DNA of 64,000 bases, from positions 27,295,661-27,359,660 of the forward strand of contig OX104127.1 in assembly GCA_944470555.2 (NCBI GenBank), given 5' to 3'. The position numbers and the translations under genes are program-made. Shown piece after piece: positions 1 to 12,086 of this stretch (its first letter is position 1; the number at the start of each line of letters is the position of its first letter). The notes beneath the pieces were generated by a model, which had not been told where the DNA came from, did no database searches, and worked only from the letters and a program-made list of their open reading frames with translations. The stretch is from Heterobilharzia americana. Its lineage: Eukaryota > Platyhelminthes > Trematoda > Strigeidida > Schistosomatidae.

Positions 1-478
1 CCTGTCTTGCTGTGTTTCCGATCCTGGCTGGCTTTGACATCTTTGTCTGTGCCTGTGGCGCCTGTAGTTGAGACTGTGCTGCCTAGATAGATGAAGGACG
101 CTACTTCCTTTAGGTTTTTCTCAATGATGGTGACTGGAGCTTGTTGTTGCTGTTGTCGTTGGTTGGGTATCATCATCACCTCTGTCTTCACTATATTCAC
201 CTGAAGTCCTGTCTTCGCTGCCTCTTCTGACAGCTTGTAAGTTTTCGCCTGAAGATCTTCAAGTTTGTGTGACATCAGACACAAGTCATCGGCAAAATCC
301 AAATCTTCTAGGTTCTTTCCCGCAGTCCAGCCAGCGTATCCCCCTCTTCTCGCTCCTCACTGTTTGTCGAATGATCCAGTCCACTACAATCAGGAATATC
401 ATGGGTGATAGTAGACAGTCTTGTTTGACTCCTGTCTTCACTTCACTTCAGTGGCATCACTGAGCTTCCCATTGTGAA
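1..478 (-). mobile_element. SR2-like (RTE clade) non-LTR fragment, RT region, runs off left edge
   Basis: Read on the minus strand, this stretch matches the plus-strand RTE copy at about 27190-27670. It covers the same RT tract around the FADE/LCLMSHKLEDL motif, the glutamine-rich run (antisense of the cag/ttg repeat near 145-165) and the lysine-rich tract that follows. The match stops near 478 and ordinary AT-rich sequence follows, so this is the internal end of a truncated copy whose remainder lies left of the window. The frame is broken and no functional product is expected. RTE elements encode an AP-type endonuclease and reverse transcriptase used in target-primed reverse transcription. 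Confidence 0.8.
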
Positions 479-3400
479 TTATATCCGTTTTACTCCACTA
501 ATATTTGGTATTGATTGCGCTTTACTACTACACTAGTTGTCATTGAGGATAATATCTCTGTTCAATACTGGAGATATTATATGAATTTAAGAACAGAAGT
601 AGCTCAAGTCTTCTTTACCAGTGTACAGAAATAAAGCATGATCTATAACACGAGAATTCTGTGTTTTCTGCTTAGCATTTTGAAGACACTCTAAGCATTT
701 TTTTTATGTCACCATATCTCAGTGCGAGTTGGGAGAAAGCCCTATTTAAGAAATGTCATATCCAAAAAGTGATATTCACTTAGCCTGGTTAGGTAACTCC
801 AGTCTGACTAGGGAGCATTACTGATTGACTTCAGCGAACTAAAATTAATCATTTCAGCCAGTATTATATTTTGCATAGTTAGGCAGCGGTTCCACAAACT
901 TTTATAAGAAACAAGACTGAGAAGCGGGAAAGGATGTTCATTATGCCATCTTGTACAGTAGTGACGAAATATTGTACACTTTTCAATAAAACACTCATTT
1001 ACATAAACTGCTTCGTTTCCCTTTTCTGCTTCTATCTTGATTTGTTCTTAATACCCCCGCATTGCCTGTTGCGTTTCTTCAGGCAGAATTCTTACCCATC
1101 GCCGGTAATTGCCTATGACTTCTGCCGACCTCTCAACATATACCATATGTATCCATTCTTATCAGCAGCACCCACTGCACTTTCAGTATTGACGGATCAA
1201 CTCAGTAATCGTCGAAAGTGTTACAAACGTTTGTAATCAAGAAATCCCTGATAATACAGATGAAAATGGATAGTGATTATGTAAAATTAACTCAAAGGAA
1301 GAAATGTGAAACGTGAAAATGGACTGTACATTTCGTGTCACCCAAAATTTAATATTCTCGTTATTTGTGCATATAAAAACATACGAGTTCTTAGTAAAAC
1401 CATGTAATTGTTGAGGTATTTTCAAAATAGTATGGTATACATTTTTAACTGGTATTTCAACATAGATCAACCCAATCGGTTCAATATTACAATCAAGGTG
1501 AAAGTAAACGGATTCATATATAATCTCAACATTTTTGCTTCGGACTTAAAAATCAAATCAACTTATTACTTGAACCCTTTAAACTAACCGATGTAAGTCT
1601 TCACTAATTCCGAGATATATATTGAGTATGAAAATAATTTATAATCAATTTTTGAACATTCACTAACATATTACTAACCTTTTGAAACAAGATGATGTGC
1701 ACCCATATTAGAATTCTGTAGCAGTTAGCCTAACTCTTGACCGAAATTAATTCCAATGCGGTCAGGTAAAGTGAGAAGCTGCGATAAAGGAAACGAAAGT
1801 GGTTTGTTATAATATTATCAAATGAATGCTGCACTGCACACCTATGCGGAATATGTATCGAATGTAGAGTGAATCATATTTACTACCCTATAACTTCTGA
1901 CAAATTTTTTTCCAAATGGAGTGGAAATCTGTTGAGAAATTTTCATCTCGAAAATTTTATTCACTTATTTATCAGTCTGTTGATTAAGCAGAGCTATAGA
2001 TGAGATCATTTGTTAGGTGCATAATTGATATTTTTCAGAAGATTATAAGTTCAGTATGGCAGAGAAGCAGTAAAGTACCTACAGTTGCACGTATCAACTC
2101 ACATGTATCTGCTGGAGCAGCAACATTGGGAGAACAGAAAGAAGGGCTAATCTTCCATATACTCAATATGCATCGAAAAGCCTACGAGTAAGTGGAGCAA
2201 ATGTCCACAACAGTAGAACTACGAAGCCCTTAAAGGTTGTAGGACATCAAGTAGATCCCTTTGTATCGTTCAAAGTAATCGATAAACAGGAAATTTCAAG
2301 TATTCTTGACTTCAATGAAGCCATTTCAATCAAACTCCTGAGACTAGATTTGTTTGTTCAAAAATAATGTAGGGTCAATCGCCAGTTACCCTGGTAACCT
2401 CAGTTCTTAAACTTCTATATATCTGATTACATCAATATTCTATCATCAGCTATTCATTTGACTCTAAACCTTAATCTCTATCTGCTGAGTGATACGTATT
2501 ATACTTCATAACATTTCGTTTTCAGACTACTTCTATGTTATCTATTCGTGGGTTTACGTAATTTCTCATCCAAAATTCCAAAATGCACGTGTTTCTACCC
2601 ACCTCTAGTTTTTTGAAAACTTTTGTTCTAATAAGATGTATAAGTATGACACCGTTAAATACCATTCTGAATTTATTTCAATTCGCATAGTATCCTTATT
2701 AGGATATGCCATCGTGCCAATGACAGTTGTGTTATGAATAAGTATGTGATGATGTCTAATGTATATGCGAAAATACACTTACCTAGTATTCAACATATCG
2801 AGTAACTGATGTGTAACTTTATGAAGAAAGGAAAGGCATTTTTCACTTCTGCCGCATATTTGGCCAATGTAGGTTAAGAAATAGATATACATGATATTTA
2901 AATATCAAGAAATATTTGATTTCATAGGTTAGATCAAACCAAGTAAGGATATGATGATTTAAAAAATCAGCCATTAAGTAAGTGATTTATATTAGCTTCA
3001 CCTAGATACATGTGCCCGAAAATACTGTCTTGTTTTCTTGTATTGATATATGACTGCATATAATAATAATCTTATTAAGAATGACAATTGTTACTGTATC
3101 AATATGAGTGACAAACTCATATTCCAGGTCGTACAACAGCAAACCACATAAGTCATGACTGCTGATCAACTCATGATTTTGATCAACTAAACAACCATAA
3201 AATATCCAAACAGTAGTGAACAGTCAATCAGATAAATTCATGGAAAGTCTTTTAAAATTTAAGTTCTTCATTAGTGGTAAAGTTAGTAACACTGAATAAA
3301 TGCTACAATAGTCAATAGTTTGGTATGTGTATTTCACATTAAATATATAAAAAAGAATAAGATTAACTTCACTCACGGTTTAGTACTAACAGCCTTATCA

Positions 3401-4139
3401 AAATAAGGATAAACTGGAGTAAGCAATATCCAATCAAATTCATCAGGAGTCAATCTCAGTTCTTCTCAACAGATGATTTCCAGATGTCAGGAATAATAAT
3501 GGGGATATATAGAGTTAATTTTGAAAAGTATTCGATTTTTCGATTGAAATTTACATGTGAACCTGAGAGGATAAATTTATCTCAGTTGTGTCACCTATTT
3601 ATTGAAGCAATTTTGACTACATTTTTTGTGGAGATAATTAATGATGATCCATTCCTCACAACATTTTAAAATGAAAACAACTTTGTTCGATTTTTAACTC
3701 TTATAATTCACTGAAATATGTGTAAGGCAAACAAATCGAGTTAGAAGAATATAAACAATAAATAGCACTGACGCTAAGTCTGACATCTGTGCTGTTGATA
3801 AGAAACTAGCTGTTCATCCTGATTTCACCGATGACAATGATAGACATTTCATTCCAGTATCCCAACATCACAACATTTGAAATTTCATAGCTCTGTAGCT
3901 TTCAACACTCTGTAAATAATTGCAGCAATACATATGCAAAGAAAAATAATTACAAACCTGAATACTAAATGATTGTAAGGTAAATGACAAGATGGATTTT
4001 ATTTCTCACAGACTGAATGGATTCAGTCAAGCACTAGCGAAACATACAGCAATTGTGTTAAAATATTCACAGAAACAATTTATTCGAATGCACACCATAC
4101 TACAACAGTTGAAAGAATCTGAGGGAATTCAATAACTCC
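479..4139. other. AT-rich spacer, no supported gene
   Basis: About 3.7 kb of AT-rich sequence with stops in all frames. The few open stretches (for example 934-1236 plus and 1237-1470 minus) have no recognisable motif, no clear splice context and unremarkable composition. I see no RNA gene or repeat copy that recurs elsewhere in the window. Confidence 0.6.
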
Positions 4140-4151
4140 AGTTCCCTTTTC
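4140..4151. repeat. Left target-site duplication of the full-length SR2-like element
   Basis: The sequence agttcccttttc here recurs at 7487-7498, directly after the element's 3' tail. The first base may belong to the tail, so the duplication is 11 or 12 bp. It fixes both ends of the insertion. Confidence 0.85.
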
Positions 4152-4424
4152 AACCTCGCCCGGTTAACTAGTTCACTAGTTACTAACCGGTCCTAAGCCC
4201 GGGTAAAGAGCGTAGGTTGGGAGTAGGGCTAGCAACCCTACCCCGTAAAACCAATCCAACAGCTACAGAAACTTCAAAGCACAGACAAAATACAAAAAAT
4301 AGAAACAAAATTATTCATCGCTGGAATCGGAGAGGTGAAAGGATGCCGGCCGGTGAAAGCCTTCGGAAAGCCAATTGGCCGATGTGTCTTCTCATCTCTC
4401 GATGAAAACGGAGGTGAACATGGG

Positions 4425-5100
4425 GACATAGAATGTTTGCAGTATGATTGAACCTAGCATTGTCTGCTCAGATTGCAAAAGAGATGAGGAGGTATGGCAT
4501 GGAAGCGCTTGGAATCTGCGTAAGCAGGTGGAATGGAAGTGGACTTTCCAAACCGTCAACTGGAGAATCAAAAATCTACTCCGATATTGTCACCCAGACG
4601 ACAACCACAAGCACACTGAGTGTTGGAGTGGCTATCATGATGTCTCCAGGAGTATCAAAGGCTCTCTCTCATGCAGTAGGAAACAGTCTAATCCAGGATC
4701 AGGATCATGACAGGAAGATACAAATCAAAAGGAAGGAAAGTTACAATAATTCGATGCTATGCTATGAACCTATAAATAATGCAGATGAAGAGAAGAAGGA
4801 GGAATTCTACAGACAACTGCAATCAGCACTAGACAAGACCGCGCTCCAGTTGGCGACATCAAAGTTCTAATTGTTGGGGTGACATGTTTTAATGCCAAAC
4901 TGGGAGTGGACAACACAGGAAGAGAACTAACCATGGACCTAGAAGCACTCGGTGAAATGAACGAGAATGGAGAACTTGTTGCAGAATTCTGTGCATTCAA
5001 CGATTTGGTGATTGGAGGCCAGGCACTGTGTTCAAGCACAAGGATATCCACAAAGCGACATGGGTTCGATTTCACCAGACACCAGGACACACTACACTAA
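4425..5100 (+). pseudogene. RTE AP-endonuclease domain, broken
   Basis: Pieces of an apurinic-type endonuclease read in shifting frames: the start (about 4425-4450, an NVRTM-like block now NVCSM), then KEMRRYGMEALGICVSRWNG at about 4465-4530, then GVAIMMSP at 4628-4650, CYEPINNADEEKKEEFY near 4762-4810, a mutated GDxNAKLG block near 4880-4910 and ENGELVAEFCAFNDLVIGG at 4965-5025. The order and spacing are those of the RTE endonuclease, which nicks target DNA to prime reverse transcription. The Asp-Met-Asn of the GD(M)NA motif is altered and at least three frame changes are needed, so it is inactive. Confidence 0.8.
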
Positions 5101-5879
5101 AAATCAGATCGACTTTATCTCAATGGGGAGAAAGTGGAGACGCGGCCAGCCCACTGGATACAAGATCAGGTGAAGAAGAGGAGCAGATCTAGGTTCACAC
5201 CACTCACTATCTAGTGCAAGGAACCTACCTTCCAAATCAAGTTGAAAGCCTCCAAGGAAGTTGGTGATGTTAGACCACAGTTGAAGTTCAACACCCAGAA
5301 CACAAACTGAACTGCAGGATGAAACTACAAGTGACATATTCACGTCAGTCAGCCATCAGGACAAAATGGGAGATATCGAGGAACATCCCTGAAGGAAGCT
5401 GTGTGGATGAACACTGGGACTCTTTGAAGAGATGTGGGAAGAGACCTGCATAATCGTATTAGGAAGGAAGAAGAAAGAAGACAAGGCAAGGAATGGATCT
5501 GGATGGACACATGGAAGCTGGTATAGTAGTAAGAGGAAGATGGTGAAGCAGAAGATAAACTAGTGCAAGGGATGCACAACCAGAAGAGGAACTGAGTACA
5601 ATGTATAAAACGCTACACTGAACAAAGAAGTGAAGAAGAGTGCGCGCAATGACAAAAGACACTTCCACAACACACTTGCAAGTTAAGCAGAACAGGCTGC
5701 CGGTTGGCAGGACAGACCTGATAACATTGTATCAAATAACCAGGTTACTCTCTGGCAGGGAAGAGATCAACACACATGAAACCAATGAAAGATGATGAAC
5801 GAAATCTAACTACCAATGAGGAGAAACAAAGGAAACGATGGGCTGACCACTTCACAAAGCTCTTGAATCGACCACCACC

Positions 5880-7390
5880 ACCACCTACAATTCGTCCAGA
5901 AATACCACCTGCAGCTCAGCTACAGAACTACAAGTGAAGACAAATCCTTCAACAAAAGTCGAAGTCCTGAGCGCCATGTGGCTAGTGAAATGCGGGAAAG
6001 CAGCAGGATCAGATGGAATCCCGCCAGAAGCACTGAGTGAGGACACAGCGACAACAGCGGACATGCTCACACCACCATTGCAGAAGGTGTGGAAGGAAGA
6101 GAAGGTACCTGGCGATTGGAAGTAGAGCTACCTTGTCAAATTCCTAAAGAAGGGCGATTTAAGTCTTTGCAAGAACTGGCGCGGAATAACGCTTTTGTCC
6201 ACCCCAAGTAAAATGTTATGCCGCATCAACCTGGAGAGACTAAAGGATGTGGTGGATTCAAAACTACTACCGAGACAGGTTGGCTGGCTGGATTCAGGAA
6301 GTACAAATCATGTGCCGACCAACTTCAACGATCTACATCATCACAGAACAGAGCATAGAATGGTGGTCAGGTCTCTACCTCAACTTCTTGGATTTCGAAA
6401 ATGCCTTTGATAGCGTTGACCGAGAAGTAATTTGGCAGTTGCTTCAACACTATGGTTTTAATGCCACAAATCTTTATCAGCTTCATTCAACGGCTACATG
6501 ACGACGCTATATGCTAAGTAATTCATAATGGGAAGCTCATTGATGTCTTTGAAGTGAAAACAGGAAGGAGTAAGACAACATTGCCTACTATCACCGATGA
6601 TCTTCCTGATCACGGTGGACTGGATCTTGCAACAAACAGTGAGGAGCGAGAGGAGAAGAATACGCTGGACCACGGAAAGTAACCTAGAAGGTTTAGATTT
6701 CGCCGATGACTTATGTCTAATGTCTTGTTGCAGAAAGTCGAAGATCCATAGGCGAAATCCAACAAGCTGACAGAAGAGGCAGTGCTCTGAAGATGGGACT
6801 TCAAGTGAACGTAGAGAAGATGGAGGCGATGAAGATACCCAACCAACACCAACAACAACAAGCTCCAATCTCCAACAACGGGAGAAACTTGAACGAAGCA
6901 GCATCTTTTACCTACCCACCTAGGCAGCATCCTTTCAACCACAGGTGGCGCAAATGAGGATCGGTAAAGCAAGACAGTCGTTCATTAACTTGAAGCCAGT
7001 GTGGAGATCTTCTGCACTCAGCATAAAGTATGAACAAGATCCGGATTTTCAACACCAATCCAGTCAAGTCAGTGCTTCTATGTGATGGTTGAGAGACTTG
7101 GCACATTACTAAAGGGATTTCCAACAAACTGCAGATATTCATCAACAACTGACTACACTGGCTCGATACTGAAGCTCAGATGGCCAGAAAGAATAAGCAA
7201 CAAGGAACTCTGGCTGGCTAGTTGGCTGGTAACGAACCAACCAAGAACCTATCACTCAACAAATATGCAGAAGGAGGTGGAGATGGATTGGATTGGGCAC
7301 ACACTGAGAAGACCTTTCGGCGACATCACGAGCCAGGCACTCGAGTGGATCCCAGATGGGAAACGACGAGTTGGGCGTCCGAGGTGAGGG
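5880..7390 (+). pseudogene. RTE reverse transcriptase domain and C-terminal region, broken
   Basis: RT blocks can be followed in order. KCGKAAGSDGIPPEAL lies at about 5985-6035, KVWKEEKVPGDWK at 6085-6122, FENAFDSVDREVIWQLLQHYG at 6397-6465 (motif A), and DFADDLCLMS-like sequence near 6695-6725 with the FADD box damaged. The C-terminal DWIGHTLRRPFGDIT...GKRRVGRPR block is at 7288-7387. Stops and frame changes separate nearly every block. The same blocks recur in the copy at 26573-29061, which is cleaner around motif A and confirms the alignment. Confidence 0.8.
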
Positions 7391-7487
7391 TGACATGGAG
7401 GAGATCGTATGAGGAAGAACTGAGAGCTTCTGGGCAGTGGTGGAGCGAGGTTCAAAAGATTTCAGAGACAAATAATAATAATGATAA

Positions 7488-7498
7488 GTTCCCTTTTC
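7488..7498. repeat. Right target-site duplication of the full-length SR2-like element
   Basis: Second copy of the 11-12 bp direct repeat seen at 4140-4151, immediately after the A/T-rich tail of the LINE. Confidence 0.85.
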
Positions 7499-8949
7499 GT
7501 TGTGTATCAGTTCAAAACTGAAACCTTCATTCATCTTCTCACTGGATTCCGAGTAGAAGGAAACTTATTTAGAGAGGCTCAAAGTGACAAAAATTCATTA
7601 CTCCCAACAAGTTCATTGAATCTTCTGTACATTATTAGGTCAGTATATTTCCCCTATTCTCCCAACATCAAACCTCAGTGTTTTGTATCAGAGAGAACCA
7701 CATAAATCTGATCAAATAACCGTGAAATGACAAAGTTAGGCCTAAGTAAGTAGACTTTAATAAAGTCCTATCTAGCATGTACATTTAAAAGATACATTCT
7801 CTTCCCCATTGTATTTAGTGTAATCATTTGTGAGAAATATTTGCAGAGCACACTATGTAATAATATTTCTAACAGTGATGAGTGCGACAAATTAAAGTGT
7901 AACTGTAGCGCAACTACAGGAAAACGTCTCAACGGATACAAAAAACTATGTTAGAAGTAGCAGAAGAAGGAGTAATTGATGACTACCGATGGGGAACAGT
8001 AATAAATTGAAGCGTTTTTACTGCAAAATTAAAGACTTCATGAACACGTTTTGGATACAGAAAGCTTTGAGTGATCATATTTTTGGGATTTCAGATGCTT
8101 GGCTGGATGCAATCAACCTGATCGTATTATTTTTCATGCACTTTCAGATCATATGATAGTGGAATGAATCGAAATGCTGTTCACTATGCTACACTTCATT
8201 CCAGTAATCCTGTATGAACAGTAAGCAAAATTTAAGTCTATTTCACAAAATAAAATTGTTATACTGTTAAATGAACACACAAATCACTACATTTTTAGAC
8301 AGGTAGTCATAATAGTGTGATGATATTCGCTCATCGGTGAAGACATATGTATATCCTCTACTGTATAAATGATACATGGGTCTGAAAAAGCAGCTTGCGT
8401 AAATGATGCATATGTAGTAACTATAATAAATGTAGAATAGACCTATTTGACTTGCGATTAAAAACACCATTCTATCATCACATCTTAGCACACAATGTGG
8501 CCTATCCACTGTCTTGATATAAGATCATAGTTGACATTGTTGCATAAAATGAGAGACTGAGTGTTGTTTGCTTAAGAGGGTTGCTTAGGTGACTTCATTG
8601 TCAAGACTATACAATCACTGTTGTATGCAATGTTTTTGAGCGAAAACGTTTGATAATAACTTGCTTTCCTCTATTTAGAAGTTAGCACTAGTAAATGGAT
8701 AATGACAATAATAATAATGGGTAGTGAATGTTATTCAGAGTTCAGTAGAAGTTGAATAAAGTGGCTACTTTTCGACAGTGCGGGTGATAAAATGATGAGA
8801 TACTTGCAGAGTGAATTGTTATCAAAGAAGTACGAAAACAACTGAAAGTTGATATCATGTAAGAAATGAACAATATGTTAGAGAGTGAGTTGTTCGAAAC
8901 GTTGAAAAGTGGGACAAGAAAGGACACGTGACGTTAAAATATTCACTTT
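7499..8949. other. AT-rich spacer, no supported gene
   Basis: No open frame here has a recognisable motif. I see no copies of the window's repeat families. Confidence 0.55.
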
Positions 8950-8959
8950 TCTTTGGAAA

Positions 8960-9190
8960 GCTACGACATCTTCAAATGACTAGCTGAAGATTCAGCAATA
9001 CAACAGAGGTAAATAATTATGCCCCTTGACAGGTTAATGATCGCCCCATTGATAACTTTGAAAAATGATGCAGTCGATGATACATGCCCAGTGTCAGCGA
9101 GGTGCTGAGTCATTGCACTTCTAATGAAGTTGCTACCGCTTCTTCACAGACATGCAGCATAATGTTGTTGGATCCTATTCGACAAGGCTA
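8960..9190 (-). mobile_element. Penelope-like element relic (GIY-YIG C-terminal part)
   Basis: On the minus strand from about 9190 to 8985 one frame reads a block like RSAMTQHLADTGH followed by SFFKVIN and ending LCCIAES. It aligns with the C-terminal half of the endonuclease of the PLEs at 16.6 and 21.8 kb (SSILAHSVDTGH, then FKIIHQI, then LLHIAEA), including the H..DTGH and IAE landmarks. The match is diverged, so this is an old copy of another PLE family. No RT part was recognised next to it. Confidence 0.5.
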
Positions 9191-11370
9191 ACGTTGAAAG
9201 ACAGGTACATCGAGCCCTACAAGAGAAGGTGAACTCTCTCACACACACAAACACATATTTCATGCATTTTAAACGAAATTATCATTTCATTGCTGATATA
9301 TTCCCAGTGAGTCGTTCTCTCAGATAGGGTTGTAATTGCACACTGTTTCAATGTCATGCTAGATATCAACACAATAAAGTGCATGCAAAATTCCTATGCG
9401 CTGATGACGATGGCCAGAATGACACTGAAACATTTTCCTACCCTTATTCAGAGGACAAGGCACTCTGAACAACCACAACCTGAGCTATAAATAATTCGCC
9501 ACAGCTACTGGCACATTTCTTCCAAGTCACTTTCATAAAATACCGTGCGAATGCATCAGATGATCGTATTGATCAGTCTGTCCGCCTCATTTGGATGAAG
9601 AAATATGTATGCAGATATTCCTCCCTCTCTAGCCATGAACACAATATAGGAACTTGACTAATGGTGGTGGTAGTGACCGCAATGTAAATTCAGTCAATGA
9701 AAACCGTATGTCAAATTATACTTCGAAAACTTCCTGTCAAAATCTGTGAACACATTTAGCTGTACAGACAACGCAGCAATCACTAATTAGCATGTTAGCG
9801 AATTTAGAAAGTTCGAAAAAGAAACAAGATGTGTACACATGCAAATCTACATTTTACTTACCGACTGAATGAAAAGTAGCAGAAAACACAGTGAATGAGA
9901 AATCTAGTCGAAAACAGCAATATACACTCGTCTTTGAAAAAAAATGAGACTGACATGCGAAGTATAATCACATGATTTATAGATAATTTACACTGTGGAA
10001 AATCCCTGCAAACTTCCTCCTGGTAATCGAATTACCAATAATGTTTAAAGTTTATAGGCCAAGATATCACCAAATCAGACATCTCAATACTGAATGCATA
10101 AAGTGGATGTTCGCGAATGCGGTGGCCTACTGAAAACATTTCATACAATTCTTCCCTTTTCAATTTGTTTTAGTCTTTTAAATATGTTTTCTTAACTTGT
10201 CATGTACTCTTTTACACACATCTCTGAAATAGTTTCAAACTGCCATTTTTTCAAGCTAACAACAAAATAAAGAATATACGACTTACCGGGTGATAGATAG
10301 GCTTATAAGTAGAAAGAAATACAGGACATTACTACTCCTGGTATTTTGGTACTGGCTGAATAAATTATCACCACCAAATATAAGCTTGGTTTTCCACTCA
10401 TTCATCAGTCCAAACTAGACTCTAATGTAACACCAGGTGTCTGTTTCACATTGTGGCTTTTGTAACTGTTATTATTAACATTATTCAAATGCGATGTTTC
10501 TTTGTCTAATGATTTTGTACAGGAAATGAATTTGTTGAACTGTTACATGCTGAAAATTCCATGCTGTACCACAAGTCTTGTTTGCAATATTACTGCTATT
10601 ATTGTTATTTTAATGAAATCTACATACATTTTGACCAATTATTATTCCTTAAAATATGCATTTGGTAGTACTCACTGCTACTGGACAACAGGGATGCCTT
10701 TCACCACTAATCAGAGCATTAGTATAGCGATACATCTCACTTGTGAAGTAATTTTCCTCCATTCCGTCTCATTCCTATATTGAAATTCTCTGTTTCAGTG
10801 GTTGAACACCTAGCTCAACTATTCAAACATACAATTAAGCCAATCATTACTGATGTAAGGTGAAGTGACCTAGAGGCTGGATATCTATTGGAATGTGATG
10901 GTTTTCTGCAATCACCTCTGGCTGAAACATAGAAATGTTTTCGGCTTGAATCGCAATCGAACATAAATAGTTCTTCCCTCCTGTTCATCTTCCAGTTCAA
11001 AAACAAGCTGGATCCCATATGATACTGGGTTTAGGTAAACGATATGGATGTAAGTCTAATTCAACACACAGGATAGTACATTCATTTGTTGTAATATTCC
11101 TAAGTACACACAACCCTCAACAAAACGCATCCTACAAGCATAAAGAAGATTAGTAGAACTATTAGCCAGAGTGAATTTCAGAAATTACTTTCAACTAGCT
11201 ATGATTTGAAGCGTTCAGCGATATCGTAGAACCAAATGTGAAAACCAGGGATCAGACACTTCATTGAATCTGACTTAGAATCTACGTGTACAGTAGACGC
11301 ACAGAAAAGAAGAACAAGAGAGAGTAAAGTAGTCACCATCATTCATTGAGAAGAAATTCAGTTCTAATTT
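9191..11370. other. AT-rich spacer, no supported gene
   Basis: About 2.2 kb without a convincing coding frame. The 93-codon open stretch at 10502-10783 has no motif, signal peptide or splice context I would trust. A short CA-rich tract lies near 9240-9255. Confidence 0.5.
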
Positions 11371-11371
11371 A

Positions 11372-11537
11372 TACATGTCCATACACACACATTGGCTCAT
11401 TCACAATGAAACTTGATTCAAGTATCCATTGATGGCAATAAATTTTTATTTGTATGTTTGGAAATCAGGAAGAAAAAAATGAGAGACCAAACGATGTAGT
11501 TCGTGCAAAGTCAGCCATTAGAAATTGTATTCATTGC
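11372..11537 (+). repeat. Diverged repeat, inverted copy at 25199-25352
   Basis: The reverse complement of this segment matches 25199-25352 along its whole length with scattered mismatches and small gaps (shared words include atggctgactttgcacgaact and tttcattgtgaatgag). The match is clearly less perfect than in the large inverted repeat. The right copy starts only a few bases outside the right arm, whereas here 1.76 kb separates the repeat from the left arm. Confidence 0.75.
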
Positions 11538-11816
11538 ATCTTGGTGAAATGCACTGACATGCACTAACATCAGCTTATATACAATGTATCTGAGCAATTT
11601 TCACAAGCTCAACAATTCATGTGGCACATTGTAGTGCAGTGATATACTAAATTGTACCTCATCTACAGCAAAGCTATCAGTTGTCTGATAAACAACAATA
11701 TGACATCTTGACTTTTACTGATAGAGTGATAGTTGACAGGTGGATGAAATGAATTCGTATACGATCTGATATGGATTACACTAATCAACTATTCGCTTTG
11801 TGACTATCCTTTTTAG

Positions 11817-12086
11817 CTAATTGTTCCATTCAACCTGATAGAAGTAACTCTTCTGCTCACTCGCAAGTTTCACATAGACAAATAATGTGAGATTTGATTT
11901 ATCTAAGACTTTTAAGTGCACACCCACTATCAGACCAACTGTCAGGCTACCTCGAACCTCCATCCAGTTGCCTATCCGTGTCAGCTCTCTCTCAGTGAGT
12001 TTGAAAGAAATACAACTAGGTTGCAGGAGGTGGGAGGTTATGTGAGTGTTAAGTGATCCCCTTAGATGACAGTCATTTCTGAACAC
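11817..12086 (-). other. Candidate coding exon or exon relic with a C2-domain-like stretch
   Basis: An 89-codon open frame on the minus strand. Its second half reads RGSLTVGLIVGVHLKVLDKS followed by NLTLFVYVKL. This follows the first three strands of a C2 domain (GxLxV, LxxxD, then FVxVxL), although the usual DPF/DPY after the loop is not intact. Possible acceptor (ttgtgttcag) and donor (tatcag|gttgaa) signals flank it. No neighbouring exon was identified, so it may be an isolated relic or chance similarity. Function is not assigned. Confidence 0.22.

Larger units (their letters stand above)
4152..7487 (+). mobile_element. Full-length, inactive SR2-like RTE-clade LINE
   Basis: The element begins with a GC-richer 5' UTR (cctcgcccggttaac...), which resembles the SR2 5' end as I remember it. 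It ends in a short (aat)n-type tail at about 7470-7487, as RTE elements do. A perfect 11-12 bp direct repeat flanks it, so 4152-7487 is one complete insertion of about 3.34 kb, the usual RTE size. The single ORF (endonuclease then reverse transcriptase) is split by many stops and frameshifts. Compared with the copy at 28693-29061, the 3' end here lacks about 60 bp just before the tail. SR2 is the S. mansoni RTE-clade family; assignment to SR2 itself, not a sister family, is inference. Confidence 0.85.

Noticed and set aside
934..1236. 100-codon hydrophobic open frame
   Set aside because: It starts at a weak context in AT-rich DNA and has no domain, splice or promoter support; likely chance.
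5104..5668. Minus-strand Ser/Leu-rich frames across the SR2-like element
   Set aside because: Antisense shadows of the degraded endonuclease-to-RT linker; no motif of their own.
10502..10783. 93-codon frame with hydrophobic stretches
   Set aside because: No recognisable topology or motif; probably low-complexity AT-rich translation.
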